This document shows positions 1 to 6,968 of a DNA stretch of 8,249 nucleotides, one piece after another; positions within the stretch are counted from its first letter, which is position 1; the number at the start of each line of letters is the position of its first letter. The DNA is from Arenibacter sp965652575. GTDB taxonomy: Bacteria; Bacteroidota; Bacteroidia; Flavobacteriales; Flavobacteriaceae. The notes beneath the pieces were generated by a model. The model had not been told where the DNA came from. It worked only from the letters and a program-made list of their open reading frames with translations, and made no database searches. The DNA lies in assembly GCA_965652575.1 (NCBI GenBank), contig CBFGWQ010000173.1, positions 1 through 8,249 on the forward strand, read 5' to 3'. A program made the position numbers and the translations under genes.

Positions 1-79
1 GCTTATGGCTTACTGTTTACCGCCAACTTATCGTCCGGTCCATGTTGAGGTAAATCCATTCCGTTCCAAGGGCCGGGTT

Positions 80-574
80 TTAGTTTTCAGGTATAAAATT
101 TAGGGCGGCACCGTTAATGCAATGTCTTTTGCCCGTTGTTTTTCTTGGGCCATCGTCAAAAACGTGCCCCAAATGGCCGCCACAGGTAGCACAATGCTCT
201 TCGGTACGTAGCACCCCCAGTGATTTGTCAATATCAAAGGCTACATTTCCTTTTATCTCCCTGTCAAAACTGGGCCAACCCGTTCCGGAATCAAATTTGT
301 GCTCACTTTTGAAAAGTTCGGTTCCGCAGGCGGCACAGGTATATACCCCCTTTTGTTTGTTGTGCAGCAATTCGCTGGACCCCGGATTTTCCGTACCTGC
401 CTTTCTAAGGACATAAAACTGCATGTCCGTAAGCTGTTCTTTCCACTCAGCTTCGGTTTTGCTTACTTTGAACCGTTCTTTTTTTTGGGTATCCTTTTTG
501 GATGTCTCTTTTTCCTGGGAATTGCCCTTGCATCCAATACTTAGGACACAAAGTAGAAGTATTATTTTTTTCAT
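80..574 (-). CDS. msrB: Peptide-methionine (R)-S-oxide reductase MsrB, predicted lipoprotein
   Basis: MsrB reduces methionine-R-sulfoxide in oxidised proteins back to methionine (EC 1.8.4.12). The 164-residue product starts with a short Lys-rich hydrophobic signal peptide and a lipobox-like LSIGC, so Cys15 is the likely lipidated residue and the enzyme should sit on the periplasmic side of a membrane. A polar Lys/Glu-rich linker (about 16-40) leads to the SelR/MsrB domain (about 42-162). Visible motifs are the zinc pairs C80-x2-C83 and C128-x2-C131, GWPSF at 99-103, GGHLGHVFDDGP, and the catalytic Cys152 in RHCINGAAL. The position that holds the resolving cysteine in many MsrB proteins (SGCGWPSF) is Thr98 here, and no spare cysteine remains in the mature protein. 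The start at 574 is supported by the signal peptide directly after it; there is no obvious Shine-Dalgarno. It is transcribed alone, since a terminator separates it from the upstream lipoprotein gene. Family identity is near certain; lipidation is inferred. Confidence 0.96.
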   Translation of the reverse strand: MKKIILLLCVLSIGCKGNSQEKETSKKDTQKKERFKVSKTEAEWKEQLTDMQFYVLRKAGTENPGSSELLHNKQKGVYTCAACGTELFKSEHKFDSGTGWPSFDREIKGNVAFDIDKSLGVLRTEEHCATCGGHLGHVFDDGPRKTTGKRHCINGAALNFIPEN

Positions 575-750
575 CTGTTTATCTTTATTTGTTTTTTATC
601 GGTCAGATGTAATATCCATGCAATCATTTTCCTCTCCATTTCAAAACGTATGTAATTTCATTGCATAATAGTTTAGTGGTTTGGTCGAAAATATAGCAGT
701 TTCCTTGCAATATTTATGTACGTAAAATTTATGTTTGAGGTTTCAATATA

Positions 751-787
751 TAAAAATAGCCCTTAATTTTATTAAAATAAGGGCTAT
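751..787 (-). terminator. Rho-independent terminator downstream of the collagen-like lipoprotein gene
   Basis: A perfect 10-bp inverted repeat (ATAGCCCTTA at 756-765 and TAAGGGCTAT at 778-787) can extend inward by four A-T pairs past one unpaired base. Read on the minus strand, the second arm runs straight into a short U-tract (TTTTTA). It lies about 20 bases past the stop codon of the lipoprotein gene and about 180 bases before the msrB start, so it should end the first transcript and leave msrB with its own promoter. On the plus strand the hairpin is not followed by a T-run. Confidence 0.8.
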
Positions 788-806
788 GATTATCATGATA
801 TTGGGG

Positions 807-1361
807 TTAATTCATCTTGAATCGTTGTACATCCTTTTCTTCAATGCCCATCGCTTTCATTACGGCATTGATGTTGGATTTGTCCATTTTAGATGCTAGT
901 CCCAAGTTTGCCGGTACAATGAATACTCTAAAGATTTGATTTGTAACAAGATCTATTGGAACATTACTAGCGTCAAAATCCGGTTCAACGTATAATTTAT
1001 AGTCAACCTGTGTAAAATCGAAGTTGTAGTATAGCAGACCTTGGTTTGAGAAAAAAGGTTGTGGGAGCTGTCGCCATATATCAAGTCCATCTTCTACCGC
1101 CTCCAATCTGTAGACCAAAATGGCGTCCTCAGGAAAAAGTTCGATGCCGTGGTTTGAGAATGGTTCCCCGAACTCATAGGTGCCGGTTCCCGAATTTAGG
1201 CCCAGATCAACATCAACTTCAAAAACTATGGCTTCAAATTCGGAACCGTCGATTCCGTCCTCCCCATCAATACCGTCAAATCCCGGAGGGCCTGCCGGTC
1301 CTTCGCAAGAGATAATGAATAATGCAATAAATGCGCCGAGTACTAAGGTAACTTTCTTCAT
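807..1361 (-). CDS. Small lipoprotein with a short collagen-like Gly-X-Y tract, function unknown
   Basis: The 184-residue protein begins with a typical lipoprotein signal peptide (MKK then a hydrophobic stretch) ending at FIISC, so Cys19 is the predicted lipidation site and the only cysteine. Right after it comes a run of about seven Gly-X-Y triplets (Gly21 to about Gly39): first Pro-rich (GPAGPPG), then acidic with repeated GID/GED units. The rest (about 42-184) is acidic and rich in Val, Phe, Tyr and Leu with no motif I recognise; it reads like a beta-rich globular domain, ending in a Lys/Met-rich segment. Small lipoproteins with a collagen-like stub after the lipidated Cys are common in Flavobacteriia and are usually annotated only as hypothetical or collagen-like. 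The tract is too short to expect a stable triple helix by itself and may be a spacer between lipid and domain. A terminator follows the gene. A loose -7-like element (TAGATTTTG on the minus strand, 1384-1392) lies upstream. The gene is well supported; function is unknown. Confidence 0.88.
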   Translation of the reverse strand: MKKVTLVLGAFIALFIISCEGPAGPPGFDGIDGEDGIDGSEFEAIVFEVDVDLGLNSGTGTYEFGEPFSNHGIELFPEDAILVYRLEAVEDGLDIWRQLPQPFFSNQGLLYYNFDFTQVDYKLYVEPDFDASNVPIDLVTNQIFRVFIVPANLGLASKMDKSNINAVMKAMGIEEKDVQRFKMN

Positions 1362-1446
1362 AATAATTATTTTAGTGTTTAATCAAAATCTATAAATGTT
1401 ATTGTATTTTTATTGTAGTTTCAAAAAGCGTTCCATTTTTTATATC

Positions 1447-1454
1447 TATACTTG
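1447..1454 (+). promoter_or_regulatory. Possible Bacteroidota -7 promoter element of glgB
   Basis: TATACTTG matches the Bacteroidota -7 pattern TAnnTTTG at all but one defined position and lies about 36 bases before the ATG at 1491 in an AT-rich divergent intergenic region. I do not see a convincing -33 TTG-type element at the usual spacing; a TTT at 1419-1421 is too far upstream. The site is suggestive only. Confidence 0.3.
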
Positions 1455-1490
1455 CAAAGTTAGGTTTTAAAGAAGACTTACTGTTCATTT

Positions 1491-3437
1491 ATGGAAATTA
1501 AGGAACAAAGTTGTCCGGACCTTGCACTAAATAACGTAATCATGACCAAAGTAGTATCCCATAGTTTATTTACAGATTTTGACATCAATTTATTTAAGGC
1601 GGGCAAACATTTTAAGTTATACGAAAAATTGGGATCCCATATCATTGAGGTCAACGGGGTAAAAGGGACTTATTTTGCCGTTTGGGCACCTTCGGCACGT
1701 TCCGTTTCCGTGGTGGGCGATTTTAACGGTTGGAACGAAACGGGCTATCAACTGTACGTACGCTGGGACGGCAGTGGTATTTGGGAGGGGTTCCTGCCCG
1801 AATTGGGAAAGGGTACTTTGTACAAATATATTATTCATTCTACAAATCACGGGGTGGTAACGGAAAAGGCCGATCCCTTTGCCCGAAGCTGTGAACACCC
1901 GCCCATGACGGCATCCATAGTTTGGGAAGATAACCACCAGTGGGGAGACGAAACCTGGATGAAGTCCAGAAAGGAAAAAAATGCCCTGGACAAACCATTT
2001 GCTGTTTATGAAGTGCATTTGGGGTCCTGGAAGCGAAAGTCCAATAACGATTATCTGACCTACTCGGAACTGGCCGAAGATTTGGTAAATTATGTGAAGG
2101 AGATGAATTTTACCCATGTGGAATTCATGCCCATTATGGAATACCCGTACGACCCGTCATGGGGGTACCAGTTAACGGGCTATTTTTCGCCAACGTCAAG
2201 ATTTGGAAAACCTGAGGGGTTTAAATTGTTGGTAGATGCCCTGCACCAAAATGGAATCGGGGTTATCCTGGATTGGGTGCCTTCACATTTTCCGGAAGAT
2301 GCCCACGGTCTGGGATTTTTTGACGGTTCCCACCTTTACGAGCATCCGGATAGTAGAAGGGGCTATCACCCGGACTGGAAAAGTTTGATATTTAATTACG
2401 GTAGAAACGAGGTCAGGGCATTTTTGATCAGCAATGCCATGTTTTGGTTGGATCAGTTCCATGCCGATGCATTACGTGTAGATGCCGTGGCATCCATGCT
2501 ATATTTGGATTATTCCAGGGATGAAGGGCAGTGGGAACCCAATATGTACGGTAATAACGAGAATTTGGAGGCCATTTCACTTATAAGGGAACTTAATGAA
2601 ACCGTTTATTCCAATTTTGAAGGGATACAGATGATTGCGGAAGAATCCACTTCCTTTTCCATGGTATCCAAACCGGTAAGTATGGGAGGTCTTGGTTTTG
2701 GGATGAAATGGATGATGGGATGGATGCACGATACCTTGGAATATTTTAAAAAAGAACCCATTTACAGGAAGCACCATCAGAACGATCTTACCTTTAGTGC
2801 CACCTATGCCTTTACGGAAAATTTTATGCTTCCCTTTTCCCATGATGAGGTGGTTTATGGCAAGCAGTCCCTATTGTACAGGATGCCCGGGGACGAATGG
2901 CAACGTTTTGCCAACCTAAGATTACTTTTTGGATATATGTATACCCATCCCGGGACCAATTTAATTTTTATGGGCGGGGAATTTGGGCAATCTTCAGAAT
3001 GGAATTTTCAAAAAAGTTTGGATTGGCATCTTTTGCAATATGATTTCCATAGTGGAATTCAAAATTTGGTGAAGGATTTGAACAAATTATATAGGGAGTA
3101 CCCTGCCCTGTACGAGAAACAATTTAGCCCGGAAGGATTTCAATGGATAGATTATGGGGACCATCAAAACTCTGTCCTGACCTATATCCGGAAGGGGATC
3201 GATCCCAAGGAGAATATCTATATCGCCTGCAATTTTACTCCGGTTCCAAGGGAAAAATATAGGATGGGAATTTCCAAGACCGGACAAATAAAGGAGATTT
3301 TTAATAGTGATGATGCAAAATATGGCGGTACGGGAATGAAAAACGGCACCCTAAAAATAGCTAAGACCCCTTGGCATGGGTATGATAAGTCTGTGGAAAT
3401 TACTATTCCCCCCCTAGGAGTGGTTATTTTTAAGTGA
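1491..3437 (+). CDS. glgB: 1,4-alpha-glucan branching enzyme GlgB (GH13 with N-terminal CBM48)
   Basis: GlgB cuts alpha-1,4-glucan chains and rejoins them through alpha-1,6 links to branch glycogen (EC 2.4.1.18) in the cytoplasm. Residue numbers are from the ATG at 1491. A CBM48/early-set domain (about 47-133, GTYFAVWAPSARSVSVVGDFNGW) precedes the GH13 barrel. All GH13 regions are intact: region I DWVPSHF (261-267), region II ALRVDAVASM with nucleophile Asp331, region III IAEEST with acid/base Glu384, and region IV LPFSHDEVV with transition-state stabiliser Asp452. A C-terminal all-beta domain ends in IPPLGVVIFK. The sequence tracks E. coli GlgB closely through the barrel but lacks the extra N-terminal domain (N1) of the E. 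coli enzyme. The start is uncertain: ATG 1542 gives MTKVVSHSLF and a 631-residue protein that fits what I recall of flavobacterial GlgB N-termini, so the first 17 residues may be untranslated leader. Neither ATG has a clear Shine-Dalgarno. The GH31 gene follows after 98 bases. Confidence 0.97.
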   Translation: MEIKEQSCPDLALNNVIMTKVVSHSLFTDFDINLFKAGKHFKLYEKLGSHIIEVNGVKGTYFAVWAPSARSVSVVGDFNGWNETGYQLYVRWDGSGIWEGFLPELGKGTLYKYIIHSTNHGVVTEKADPFARSCEHPPMTASIVWEDNHQWGDETWMKSRKEKNALDKPFAVYEVHLGSWKRKSNNDYLTYSELAEDLVNYVKEMNFTHVEFMPIMEYPYDPSWGYQLTGYFSPTSRFGKPEGFKLLVDALHQNGIGVILDWVPSHFPEDAHGLGFFDGSHLYEHPDSRRGYHPDWKSLIFNYGRNEVRAFLISNAMFWLDQFHADALRVDAVASMLYLDYSRDEGQWEPNMYGNNENLEAISLIRELNETVYSNFEGIQMIAEESTSFSMVSKPVSMGGLGFGMKWMMGWMHDTLEYFKKEPIYRKHHQNDLTFSATYAFTENFMLPFSHDEVVYGKQSLLYRMPGDEWQRFANLRLLFGYMYTHPGTNLIFMGGEFGQSSEWNFQKSLDWHLLQYDFHSGIQNLVKDLNKLYREYPALYEKQFSPEGFQWIDYGDHQNSVLTYIRKGIDPKENIYIACNFTPVPREKYRMGISKTGQIKEIFNSDDAKYGGTGMKNGTLKIAKTPWHGYDKSVEITIPPLGVVIFK

Positions 3438-3493
3438 TTTTGGGTATTCCGATGTTGCCGATTATTATTGCACCGCTTATCATTTCTTTAATT

Positions 3494-3513
3494 CACATGA
3501 ATGTGCTTTTTTT
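3494..3513 (+). terminator. Weak hairpin plus T-run between glgB and the GH31 gene
   Basis: CACA (3494-3497), loop TGAA, and TGTG (3502-3505) form a 4-bp stem, followed by one C and a run of seven T residues (3507-3513). The layout is that of a rho-independent terminator, but the stem is very short, so it may only attenuate or be chance in AT-rich DNA. It lies 57 bases past the glgB stop codon and 22 bases before the GH31 start. Confidence 0.25.
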
Positions 3514-3535
3514 GTATTCGTAAAATTAACCACCC

Positions 3536-5935
3536 ATGATCACTAATACCGAGCTTGAATACAAAGGCAATTTATACCCCAATACCATAGTTGAATTTTA
3601 CAGGGATACGGATAAATTGTATTTTACCACTTCAAACGGGGTCATTCTGGAAATGACCATTCTGCGGGACAGTATCTTGAGATTTAGATATGCCACCGAA
3701 AATATTTTTGAGCCCGATTTTTCATATGCCATCAGCGAAAATGTTAGTGTTGGCTTTAACCATCTTAAGGTAGAGGAGACCGTGAGCGAGTATTTGGTAT
3801 ATACGGCCAAATTAAAGGTACTTGTTGATAAGAAGACCCTGAGGACCCAGATTTCGGATCTTGAAGGCAATATCATTAATGAGGACGAGCTTGGTTTTCA
3901 TTGGGAAGAGAATTATGAGTTTGGCGGCAATTCCGTAAAAATGAGCAAGATTACCCAAAATGCGGAGAGTTTCTACGGTTTGGGGGATAAGGCAACACAT
4001 TCCAACCTGAAGGGAAAACGGGTCAGTAATTGGGTCACGGATCAATACGCCTATGGAAAGGATCAGGATCCCCTTTACAAGGCAATACCTTTTTTTATAG
4101 GCTTGCACAGCAATACGTCCTACGGAATTTTCTTTGACAATACCTTTAAGACAAATTTCGATTTCGCGCACGAGCGGAGAAATGTAACCAGCTTTTGGGC
4201 AGATGGGGGGGAGATGAACTATTATTTTATCTATGGCCCCCAAATGGGCCAAGTGGTGAAGGCATACACCAATTTAACGGGAACACCGGAGTTGCCTCCA
4301 ATGTGGGCCATGGGTTACCATCAATCCAAATGGAGCTATTATCCGGAAAGTAATGTTAGGGCCATAGCCAAGAATTTTCGAAAAATGAGGATTCCATGTG
4401 ATGCCATTTACTTGGATATTGATTATATGGACGGGTTTAGGTGTTTTACATGGGACAGATCGCGTTTTCCAAATCCGAAAAAAATGATTTCCGATCTGGA
4501 GGAAAAAGGCTTCAAAACGGTTGTAATGATAGATCCGGGCATAAAAATAGATAAGGATTATTGGGTATACCAAGAGGCCATTGAAAATGATTATTTCTGT
4601 AAGCGGGCCGATGGGGCGTTTATGAAAGGCAAGGTGTGGCCGGGGGAATGTAATTTCCCGGATTTTACCAATCCCAAGGTGAGGGAGTGGTGGGCCGAAC
4701 TTTATAAGGAAATGATGTCGGAAATTGGCGTTCATGCCGTATGGAACGATATGAACGAACCCGCGGTGATGGAAGTGCCCACCAAGACGGCACCATTGGA
4801 TACGCGCCATGATTATGACGGACACCCATGCTCTCACAGAAAGGCCCATAATGTATACGGTATGCAGATGGTCCGTGCCACCTATGAGGGCATTAAAAAG
4901 TACGTATATCCCAAGAGGCCATTTGTAATTACCAGGGCGGCATTTGCAGGGACCCAAAGGTTTTCCTCTACGTGGACGGGCGATAATGTGGCCACATGGG
5001 AGCATCTCTGGATTGCGAACGTACAGGCGCAGCGCATGTGTATGAGCGGATATTCCTTTGTAGGTTCGGATATTGGCGGTTTTGCGGAACAGCCCAATGG
5101 CGAGCTGTTTGCCAGATGGATTCAATTGGGGGTCTTTCATCCTTTTTGCAGGGTACATTCCAGTGGGGACCACGGCGATCAGGAGCCATGGTCCTTTGAT
5201 GATGAGGTAACCAACATTGTGCGTAAATTTATTGAATTGCGCTATCAACTTTTACCGTATCTGTACACCATGTTCTACCGGTATTCCAAAGAAGGGGTGC
5301 CCATGCTGAAACCATTGGTACATTTTGACCAAGAAGACCATCAGACCCATTTTAGGACGGACGAATTTATTTTTGGGGAGCAAATATTGATATGCCCGGT
5401 GCATGAACCCAATGCCCAGGGTAGGAGGATGTACCTGCCCAGAGGTACCTGGTACAATTATTGGACCAATGAAGCTGTGGTAGGTGGCATGGAGAAATGG
5501 GTAGTGGCCGGCTTGGACAAGATTCCGATCTTTATAAAGGAAGGGGCCATGATTCCAAAATACCCCGTTCAACAATATGTGGGGGAACTGGAAATTAAGG
5601 AAATGGTGTTGGACGTATACTATAAAAATGGTGTTGAAACCTCAACGGTCTATGAGGATGGCCAGGATGGCTATGATTATAAAAAAGGCAGGTATAGCCT
5701 TAGAAATTTTAATTTAAAGGGAAAGGCAAATGAATTGCTTATACAACAGTTTAAGGATGGTAGTTTTATAACCTCCTACGAAACCTTAAAAATGAATCTT
5801 CATGGGTTGCCCTTTAAAATTGCGAAAATACAAATAGATAACGAGTTTGTGGATCTGATGGACGTTAAGTTGAACGGGAACAACAATATACATGTGCGCA
5901 AGGATTTTACATTATTGCACATTATTGGTGAGTAA
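3536..5935 (+). CDS. Cytoplasmic alpha-glucosidase, glycoside hydrolase family 31
   Basis: GH31 retaining alpha-glucosidases release glucose from the non-reducing ends of alpha-glucans (EC 3.2.1.20 type). The 799-residue protein has the usual architecture: N-terminal beta-sandwich (about 1-250), (beta/alpha)8 barrel (about 255-590) starting at PELPPMWAMGYHQSKWSYY, and C-terminal beta domains (about 600-799, the last part resembling DUF5110). The family signature WNDMNEP gives nucleophile Asp405, and STWTGDN gives acid/base Asp483. DIDYMDGFRCFTWD (about 299-312) and FVITRAAFAGTQR are also typical of the alpha-glucosidase branch of GH31, although alpha-xylosidase or another specificity cannot be excluded. 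No signal peptide or lipobox is present, so it should act in the cytoplasm, unlike the exported GH31 enzymes of polysaccharide utilisation loci; no SusC/SusD genes are in view. With glgB 98 bases upstream, a role in turnover of glycogen or imported maltodextrins is a reasonable inference. The ATG at 3536 is the first in frame; no Shine-Dalgarno is visible. Confidence 0.95.
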   Translation: MITNTELEYKGNLYPNTIVEFYRDTDKLYFTTSNGVILEMTILRDSILRFRYATENIFEPDFSYAISENVSVGFNHLKVEETVSEYLVYTAKLKVLVDKKTLRTQISDLEGNIINEDELGFHWEENYEFGGNSVKMSKITQNAESFYGLGDKATHSNLKGKRVSNWVTDQYAYGKDQDPLYKAIPFFIGLHSNTSYGIFFDNTFKTNFDFAHERRNVTSFWADGGEMNYYFIYGPQMGQVVKAYTNLTGTPELPPMWAMGYHQSKWSYYPESNVRAIAKNFRKMRIPCDAIYLDIDYMDGFRCFTWDRSRFPNPKKMISDLEEKGFKTVVMIDPGIKIDKDYWVYQEAIENDYFCKRADGAFMKGKVWPGECNFPDFTNPKVREWWAELYKEMMSEIGVHAVWNDMNEPAVMEVPTKTAPLDTRHDYDGHPCSHRKAHNVYGMQMVRATYEGIKKYVYPKRPFVITRAAFAGTQRFSSTWTGDNVATWEHLWIANVQAQRMCMSGYSFVGSDIGGFAEQPNGELFARWIQLGVFHPFCRVHSSGDHGDQEPWSFDDEVTNIVRKFIELRYQLLPYLYTMFYRYSKEGVPMLKPLVHFDQEDHQTHFRTDEFIFGEQILICPVHEPNAQGRRMYLPRGTWYNYWTNEAVVGGMEKWVVAGLDKIPIFIKEGAMIPKYPVQQYVGELEIKEMVLDVYYKNGVETSTVYEDGQDGYDYKKGRYSLRNFNLKGKANELLIQQFKDGSFITSYETLKMNLHGLPFKIAKIQIDNEFVDLMDVKLNGNNNIHVRKDFTLLHIIGE

Positions 5936-5986
5936 TTTTTTCGTAATTTTCGGGGAATAAATATGAAATTTTAAGATGAAACCGAC

Positions 5987-6035
5987 ATGTTTAAAATAAT
6001 CATTAATCATACAGCGAAAAAATTATTTTAAACAT
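5987..6035. repeat. Perfect 14-bp inverted repeat, 21-base loop, role unknown
   Basis: ATGTTTAAAATAAT (5987-6000) is repeated as its exact reverse complement at 6022-6035. The 21-base spacer overlaps two tandem copies of TAATCAT (5997-6010). Neither strand has a T-run directly after the stem, so it does not look like an ordinary rho-independent terminator. It sits 51 bases past the GH31 stop and 43 bases before the likely ATG of the M48 gene. It could be an RNA hairpin in the M48 leader, a protein-binding site, or a 3' stabilising structure for the GH31 transcript. Confidence 0.7.
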
Positions 6036-6078
6036 CAAAGGTTACGTGTGACCATTGAAAAACAATAAATATAAACAC

Positions 6079-6888
6079 ATGAAAAAAATAGTTTTAATGA
6101 TAATGGTCTTTTTGGGCGCGGCTGCCTGCAAGACCAATCCTTTTACAGGGCAAAAGGTTTTGAATTTTTACCCAAATAGTCAGATCTTTCCAACGGCTTT
6201 TGCCCAATATGACCAATTTCTTGAGGAAAATAAGGTAATTACGGGAACGGCTGATGCAAAAATGATTGCAAAAACAGGTCAACGTATTGCAGCGGCGGCC
6301 GAACGTTGGCTTACTGCCAACGGTTATCCCGGTTACCTCAAGGATTACAAATGGGAATACAATCTGGTGAACGATCCTACCGTAAATGCATGGTGCATGC
6401 CCGGGGGCAAGATTGTTTTTTATACGGGGATCCTTCCCATATGTAAAGGGGAGACCGGTGTGGCAGTGGTAATGGGCCATGAGGTGGCACATGCCCTGGC
6501 GGACCATGGTGCCCAACGCATGAGTGCCGGTACCTTACAGCAATTGGGGGCCGTGGCCGGTAATGTAGTAATACAGGATGAGCAAAAAAGAAACATGTTC
6601 AACCAGGCCTATGGCATTGGATCACAGGTTGGGGTAATGCTTCCCTTTAGCCGTAGCCATGAAACGGAGGCCGATAGGATCGGTCTGCAGATAATGGCCA
6701 TTGCGGGCTATAATCCGGATGAAGCTGCAGAACTTTGGAAGAGAATGCAGGCCAATAGTGGGGGCAATGCACCGCCGGAATTTTTAAGTACCCACCCTTC
6801 CAATGAGACCCGAATTGCCAATCTTACGCAATGGGCACCATTGGCCAGACAGGAAGCTGCCAAATTTGGCGTTACCTCTTTTCAATAA
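6079..6888 (+). CDS. M48 family zinc metallopeptidase, predicted lipoprotein
   Basis: This is a Ste24/HtpX-like zinc protease of peptidase family M48, of the soluble lipoprotein type related to E. coli LoiP/YcaL, which work in envelope protein quality control. The 269-residue product starts with MKKIVLMIMVF and a lipobox GAAAC, so Cys17 is the predicted lipid anchor. The catalytic motif HEVAH (134-138) supplies two zinc-binding histidines and the catalytic Glu135. The ExxxD motif ETEAD (195-199) supplies the third ligand, Glu195. The context GHEVAHALADHGAQRMS and LSTHPSNETRI near the C-terminus is typical of the family; there are no membrane helices beyond the signal peptide and no TPR domain like that of BepA. 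I chose ATG 6079 over an in-frame TTG at 6055 because the signal peptide begins exactly there; the upstream start would add eight polar residues. A strong terminator follows at 6931. Its substrate is not shown by the sequence. Confidence 0.93.
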   Translation: MKKIVLMIMVFLGAAACKTNPFTGQKVLNFYPNSQIFPTAFAQYDQFLEENKVITGTADAKMIAKTGQRIAAAAERWLTANGYPGYLKDYKWEYNLVNDPTVNAWCMPGGKIVFYTGILPICKGETGVAVVMGHEVAHALADHGAQRMSAGTLQQLGAVAGNVVIQDEQKRNMFNQAYGIGSQVGVMLPFSRSHETEADRIGLQIMAIAGYNPDEAAELWKRMQANSGGNAPPEFLSTHPSNETRIANLTQWAPLARQEAAKFGVTSFQ

Positions 6889-6930
6889 TGATAAGTAATT
6901 TTAAATTTTTATAACCATAATTTTAATTGG

Positions 6931-6960
6931 GAAGCTGTTCTAAAGGACAGCTTCTTTTTA
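6931..6960 (+). terminator. Rho-independent terminator after the M48 gene
   Basis: GAAGCTGTTC (6931-6940), tetraloop TAAA and GGACAGCTTC (6945-6954) form a 10-bp stem with one T-G wobble. It is followed immediately by a T-rich tract TTTTTATTTTAT. It begins 43 bases past the M48 stop codon. The MFS start codon lies only 14 bases past the stem, so the T-rich tract and the next gene's translation initiation region share the same bases. Confidence 0.88.
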
Positions 6961-6968
6961 TTTTATAC

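Noticed and set aside
1..103. A plus-strand frame open from the left edge to a TAG at 101-103 (33 codons), and a minus-strand ORF of about 18 codons within 3-59
   Set aside because: Both are too short to judge. The plus-strand frame would overlap the msrB 3' end by 24 bases and shows no recognisable motif; the minus-strand ORF is short and motif-less. Bases 1-79 are left unannotated; sequence left of the window would settle it.
4274..5248. Long open frame (324 codons) on the minus strand inside the GH31 gene
   Set aside because: It lies entirely antisense to a well-supported enzyme, has no family motif, and reads like complement of conserved GH31 codons, rich in His, Pro and Ile. Similar antisense frames inside glgB (1617-2117), at 5252-5575 and in the M48 gene were rejected for the same reason.
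5987..6035. Reading the 14-bp inverted repeat as a rho-independent terminator of the GH31 gene
   Set aside because: The stem is almost all A-T pairs, the loop is 21 bases, and neither strand has a U-tract directly after it.
6055..6078. TTG start that would extend the M48 protein by eight residues
   Set aside because: The extension is polar and would sit before a complete signal peptide (MKKIVLMIMVF...AAAC). The ATG at 6079 gives a normal lipoprotein N-terminus.
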